Below are positions 7,640 through 9,106 of a stretch of 9,106 nt of DNA, piece after piece. This stretch comes from Gp13-AA77 sp036521995 (GTDB taxonomy: Bacteria > Acidobacteriota > Terriglobia > UBA7540). The stretch's first letter is position 1. Each line of letters begins with the position of its first letter. The notes below the pieces were generated by a model. That model was not told the DNA's origin, did not search any database, and worked only from the letters and a program-made list of their open reading frames with translations. Made by a program: the position numbers and the translations under genes. The stretch spans positions 1 through 9,106 of the forward strand of contig DATDGR010000332.1 in the NCBI GenBank assembly GCA_036521995.1, given 5' to 3'.

Positions 7640-7668
7640 AGTATAGGCTCTGGCCATCGCTGCCAGAA
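7640..7668 (-). promoter_or_regulatory. Candidate -10 element for a leaderless SDR transcript
   Basis: TATACT on the minus strand (7645-7640) matches the -10 consensus at 5 of 6 positions and ends 9 bases before the SDR ATG at 7630. A transcript from it would start within a few bases of the ATG, which fits the missing Shine-Dalgarno. The -35 region 17 bases upstream (TTCTGG) is poor. Confidence 0.3.
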
Positions 7669-7674
7669 ACAAGA

Positions 7675-7701
7675 ATCGATTCATCGGCTCATTGAATCGA
7701 T
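7675..7701. repeat. Perfect 9-bp inverted repeat between pfkB-type gene and SDR gene
   Basis: ATCGATTCA (7675-7683) and TGAATCGAT (7693-7701) are exact reverse complements around a 9-base loop. On the minus strand the hairpin begins 18 bases after the kinase stop codon and is followed by TCTTGTTTCT, so it could act as a weak intrinsic terminator for the kinase. It also lies 45-71 bases upstream of the SDR ATG, where a dimeric regulator could bind. Each arm contains the palindrome ATCGAT. Confidence 0.5.
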
Positions 7702-7719
7702 GTTAATTCCCCCATCCCT

Positions 7720-8673
7720 TCAATGACCCGACCGCTCTGCGTAGTCCCGGTTTACATTCCGCTTCCCACGCGCCACCAGGCGGCGGGCCGCCGACTCGGA
7801 GGCGATCCCTCCGCGCGCGCCGAGGGCCGTCGAGTTCAAGGCGGCCAAAGCGTTCGAAAACTCCAAGCTCTCGTTGAGGTTCCATCCCCTAACGAGCGCG
7901 TAAATAAAGCCGCCGTGAAAGATGTCGCCGGCCCCAGTCGTATCAACTGGCTCGATGTGGAATCCAGGCGAGTAAGCGAAACGGCCCTCGGACAGCACCA
8001 GGGCGCCGTCGCGGCCCAAGGTCACGCCGACCAGTCGCGCTCGGGACTCAGCAGCCAAACGCTCCAGGGCGCGAAAGGGGTCGCGCTCGCCGGTGGCGGG
8101 GGCAATGAAGTCGGAAGAGGCGATAAGGTAGTCAATCAGGGGCAGCAGCCGCTCGATGCCCGAGTAGACGGCGTCCAGATCGGCGACCACCGGGATGCCG
8201 ACTTCACGGGCTAGAGCAGCCGTGCGGAGGCTGGCTCTGAGGTCGGTGGCATCGAGATGGACTGCCCGGGCGCCGGCCAAGGCGTCGGGCGGAATCGCGG
8301 AAGGCTGAAGCACCAGACGTGGATCACGTTCCCACAGAACCACCCGCTCTCCAGTGGTAGTGTCGAGGATAATCTGGGAGACCCGGCTGCGGGCTCCCCG
8401 GATCTTGCGGAAGTAGCTGAGGTCGAGCCTTTCCCGGCGTAGGCTGGCGAGCTGAAAGCGACCGTTTTCATCGTCCCCGATCGAGCCCAGGTAGCGCGCG
8501 CCCAGTCCGAGGCGCCGGCAGGCGACCAAGGCAGTAGCTACCGATCCGCCGGCCTCTCTGGTCAGCGCCTCGATTCTTTCTTTGCCCCCCGGGGAAGGGA
8601 ACACCCGCACCCTCATCACAATGTCGGTGGCGTTCTCACCGACACCCACTACATCGATCCGGCGTTTGTTCAA
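7720..8673 (-). CDS. PfkB-family carbohydrate (or nucleoside) kinase
   Basis: A 317-residue ribokinase-like enzyme, normal length for PfkB kinases, which phosphorylate a sugar or nucleoside with ATP in the cytosol. It opens with IDVVGVGENATDIV. The N-terminal glycine motif is EAGGSVATALVACRRLG, with GG at 42-43, and the C-terminal signature DTTGAGDIFHGG at 244-255 carries the catalytic base D250. The first signature lacks the Asn residues of the ribokinase pattern (GGN..N), so ribose is not an obvious substrate; the sugar cannot be assigned. I place the start at TTG 8673 because GGGAGGAAAGGA lies directly in front (GGAGG 6 bases upstream) and the next residues fit the family start. The frame continues upstream to an ATG at 8805, but the extra 44 residues are unlike PfkB proteins and run into insertion-sequence DNA. 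An insertion sequence now lies about 100 bp upstream. Confidence 0.92.
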   Translation of the reverse strand: MNKRRIDVVGVGENATDIVMRVRVFPSPGGKERIEALTREAGGSVATALVACRRLGLGARYLGSIGDDENGRFQLASLRRERLDLSYFRKIRGARSRVSQIILDTTTGERVVLWERDPRLVLQPSAIPPDALAGARAVHLDATDLRASLRTAALAREVGIPVVADLDAVYSGIERLLPLIDYLIASSDFIAPATGERDPFRALERLAAESRARLVGVTLGRDGALVLSEGRFAYSPGFHIEPVDTTGAGDIFHGGFIYALVRGWNLNESLEFSNALAALNSTALGARGGIASESAARRLVARGKRNVNRDYAERSGH

Positions 8674-8685
8674 TCCTTTCCTCCC
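8674..8685 (-). promoter_or_regulatory. Strong ribosome binding site that decides the TTG start of the PfkB kinase
   Basis: On the minus strand GGGAGG (8685-8680) is followed by AAAGGA and then TTG at 8673. The core GGAGG is 6 bases from the start codon, close to ideal. No comparable site precedes the in-frame ATG at 8805. Confidence 0.75.
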
Positions 8686-8773
8686 GATTGGTCGGATCGT
8701 CCCGGTCCTCCGGGGCGACGCGTTACTGTACAGGCCCCGGCGCTCCCGCGCAACCCCACGAATTGAGACATGT

Positions 8774-8779
8774 ATTATG
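8774..8779 (-). promoter_or_regulatory. Possible -10 box reading from the insertion-sequence end into the kinase
   Basis: CATAAT on the minus strand matches TATAAT at 5 of 6 positions and would start a transcript near 8767, about 94 bases before the TTG start. No good -35 is seen at 16-18 bases. It sits at the presumed edge of the insertion sequence, so it could be an outward or hybrid promoter. Weak evidence. Confidence 0.2.
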
Positions 8780-8845
8780 TAACCGCTAAGGGCGTGTTGA
8801 GCCATTTAGAAATGTAACCCGCTGCGCCGTTTTTTGATGTAACCC
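8778..8845 (+). repeat. Three TGTAACC direct repeats at the insertion-sequence end
   Basis: TGTAACC occurs at 8778-8784, 8813-8819 and 8838-8844, each time preceded by A. The last two continue as TGTAACCC, and the first two are followed by GCT after one or two C residues. They lie 35 and 25 bases apart between the kinase leader and the transposase start. Repeated short motifs at an element end often are transposase binding sites. Confidence 0.6.
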
Positions 8846-8873
8846 TCAGGAGAAATTCTCCAGGAGGGTTGCC

Positions 8874-9106
8874 ATGAATGGAAGGTCGCGGCGGGAATAT
8901 CTCCAGGTGATTTACCCACGCTATCGCCGAGCGAACCTGGAGGAGAAGCAGGTGATCTTGAACGAATTTTGTCGTAACACGGGCTATAACCGAAAGTACG
9001 CCATTCGTCTGCTGAACGGTCCTCGGCCTAACACCCGGCGGGAAGCCTCGAGACGTCGGCCTCGTTCGCCGAGCTACGGCTCCGGGGTGATTGCCGTCCT
9101 GGGTGC
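8874..9106 (+). CDS. DDE/integrase-type transposase, N-terminal part (cut by right window edge)
   Basis: Seventy-seven codons are present: MNGRSRREYLQVIYPRYRRA, then a helix-turn-helix-like stretch (EEKQVILNEFCRNTGYNRKY, AIRLLNG), an Arg-rich linker and YGSGVIAVLG at the edge. The 'ILDEFC..TGY.RK.AIRLL' pattern is typical of the DNA-binding N-terminus of integrase-core transposases (IS481/ISNCY-like, by recollection). The catalytic DDE residues lie beyond the window, so activity cannot be judged. AGGAGG at 8862-8867, 6 bases before the ATG, is a near-perfect Shine-Dalgarno. It is the only plus-strand gene here and is divergent from the kinase. Confidence 0.85.
   Translation, partial: MNGRSRREYLQVIYPRYRRANLEEKQVILNEFCRNTGYNRKYAIRLLNGPRPNTRREASRRRPRSPSYGSGVIAVLG

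Larger units (their letters stand above)
8778..9106 (+). mobile_element. Left end of an insertion sequence (cut by right window edge)
   Basis: The stretch contains the TGTAACC repeats and the start of a transposase gene. The exact outer boundary is uncertain: the first repeat (8778) or the second (8813) may be the terminal inverted repeat, since elements of this broad DDE/integrase type commonly begin with TGT. The right end and the target duplication are outside the window. Confidence 0.6.

Noticed and set aside
8674..8805. 44-residue N-terminal extension of the PfkB kinase
   Set aside because: Not family-like, runs into the insertion-sequence end, and a much better start (TTG with strong Shine-Dalgarno) exists at 8673.
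8778..8845. TGTAACC repeats as a CRISPR array
   Set aside because: Repeat unit of only 7-8 bases, unequal spacing, three copies and no cas genes; position at a transposase gene fits an element end better.

Overview
The window is a GC-rich bacterial segment with its genes packed on the minus strand. The exception is a transposase that enters at the right edge on the plus strand. By recollection of family resemblance only, the PfkB kinase, the DinB remnant, the ABC transporter and the transposase look most like Acidobacteriota proteins. The phylum is therefore an inference, not a result.

Right to left, which is the direction of most transcription: an insertion sequence (about 8778 to the right edge) starts with short TGTAACC repeats and carries the first 77 codons of a DDE/integrase-type transposase. 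Beside it, reading the other way, is a PfkB-family sugar or nucleoside kinase that most likely starts at a TTG codon behind a very strong ribosome binding site. A 9-bp inverted repeat separates it from a classical short-chain dehydrogenase/reductase (SDR). The SDR stop codon overlaps the ATG of a DinB-family gene (TAATG), but that second gene is dead. Its reading frame is broken by two frameshifts, a small internal deletion and an in-frame TAG, although its protein family is still easy to read.

An intergenic stretch of about 275 bp with hairpins and a promoter-like sequence follows. Then comes a 57-residue membrane protein resembling the DUF1328/UPF0391 family. The last unit is an apparent two-gene operon: a fused ABC exporter (membrane domain plus ATPase, 609 residues) and, 8 bases behind it, a very large open frame that runs off the left edge (1316 codons present). 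That frame is the N-terminal half of a cyclic beta-1,2-glucan synthase (NdvB/ChvB/Cgs type). It contains the GT84 glycosyltransferase domain, the membrane segments and the start of the glucoamylase-like region, while the C-terminal GH94 phosphorylase part lies outside the window.

The most interesting biology is the exporter-synthase pair. In rhizobia, cyclic glucan made by NdvB leaves the cytoplasm through the ABC exporter NdvA. Here a different-looking ABC exporter is transcriptionally and probably translationally linked to the synthase, which suggests a separate export solution for a periplasmic or extracellular glucan. The decayed DinB gene and the adjacent insertion sequence point to local gene erosion to the right of this operon.
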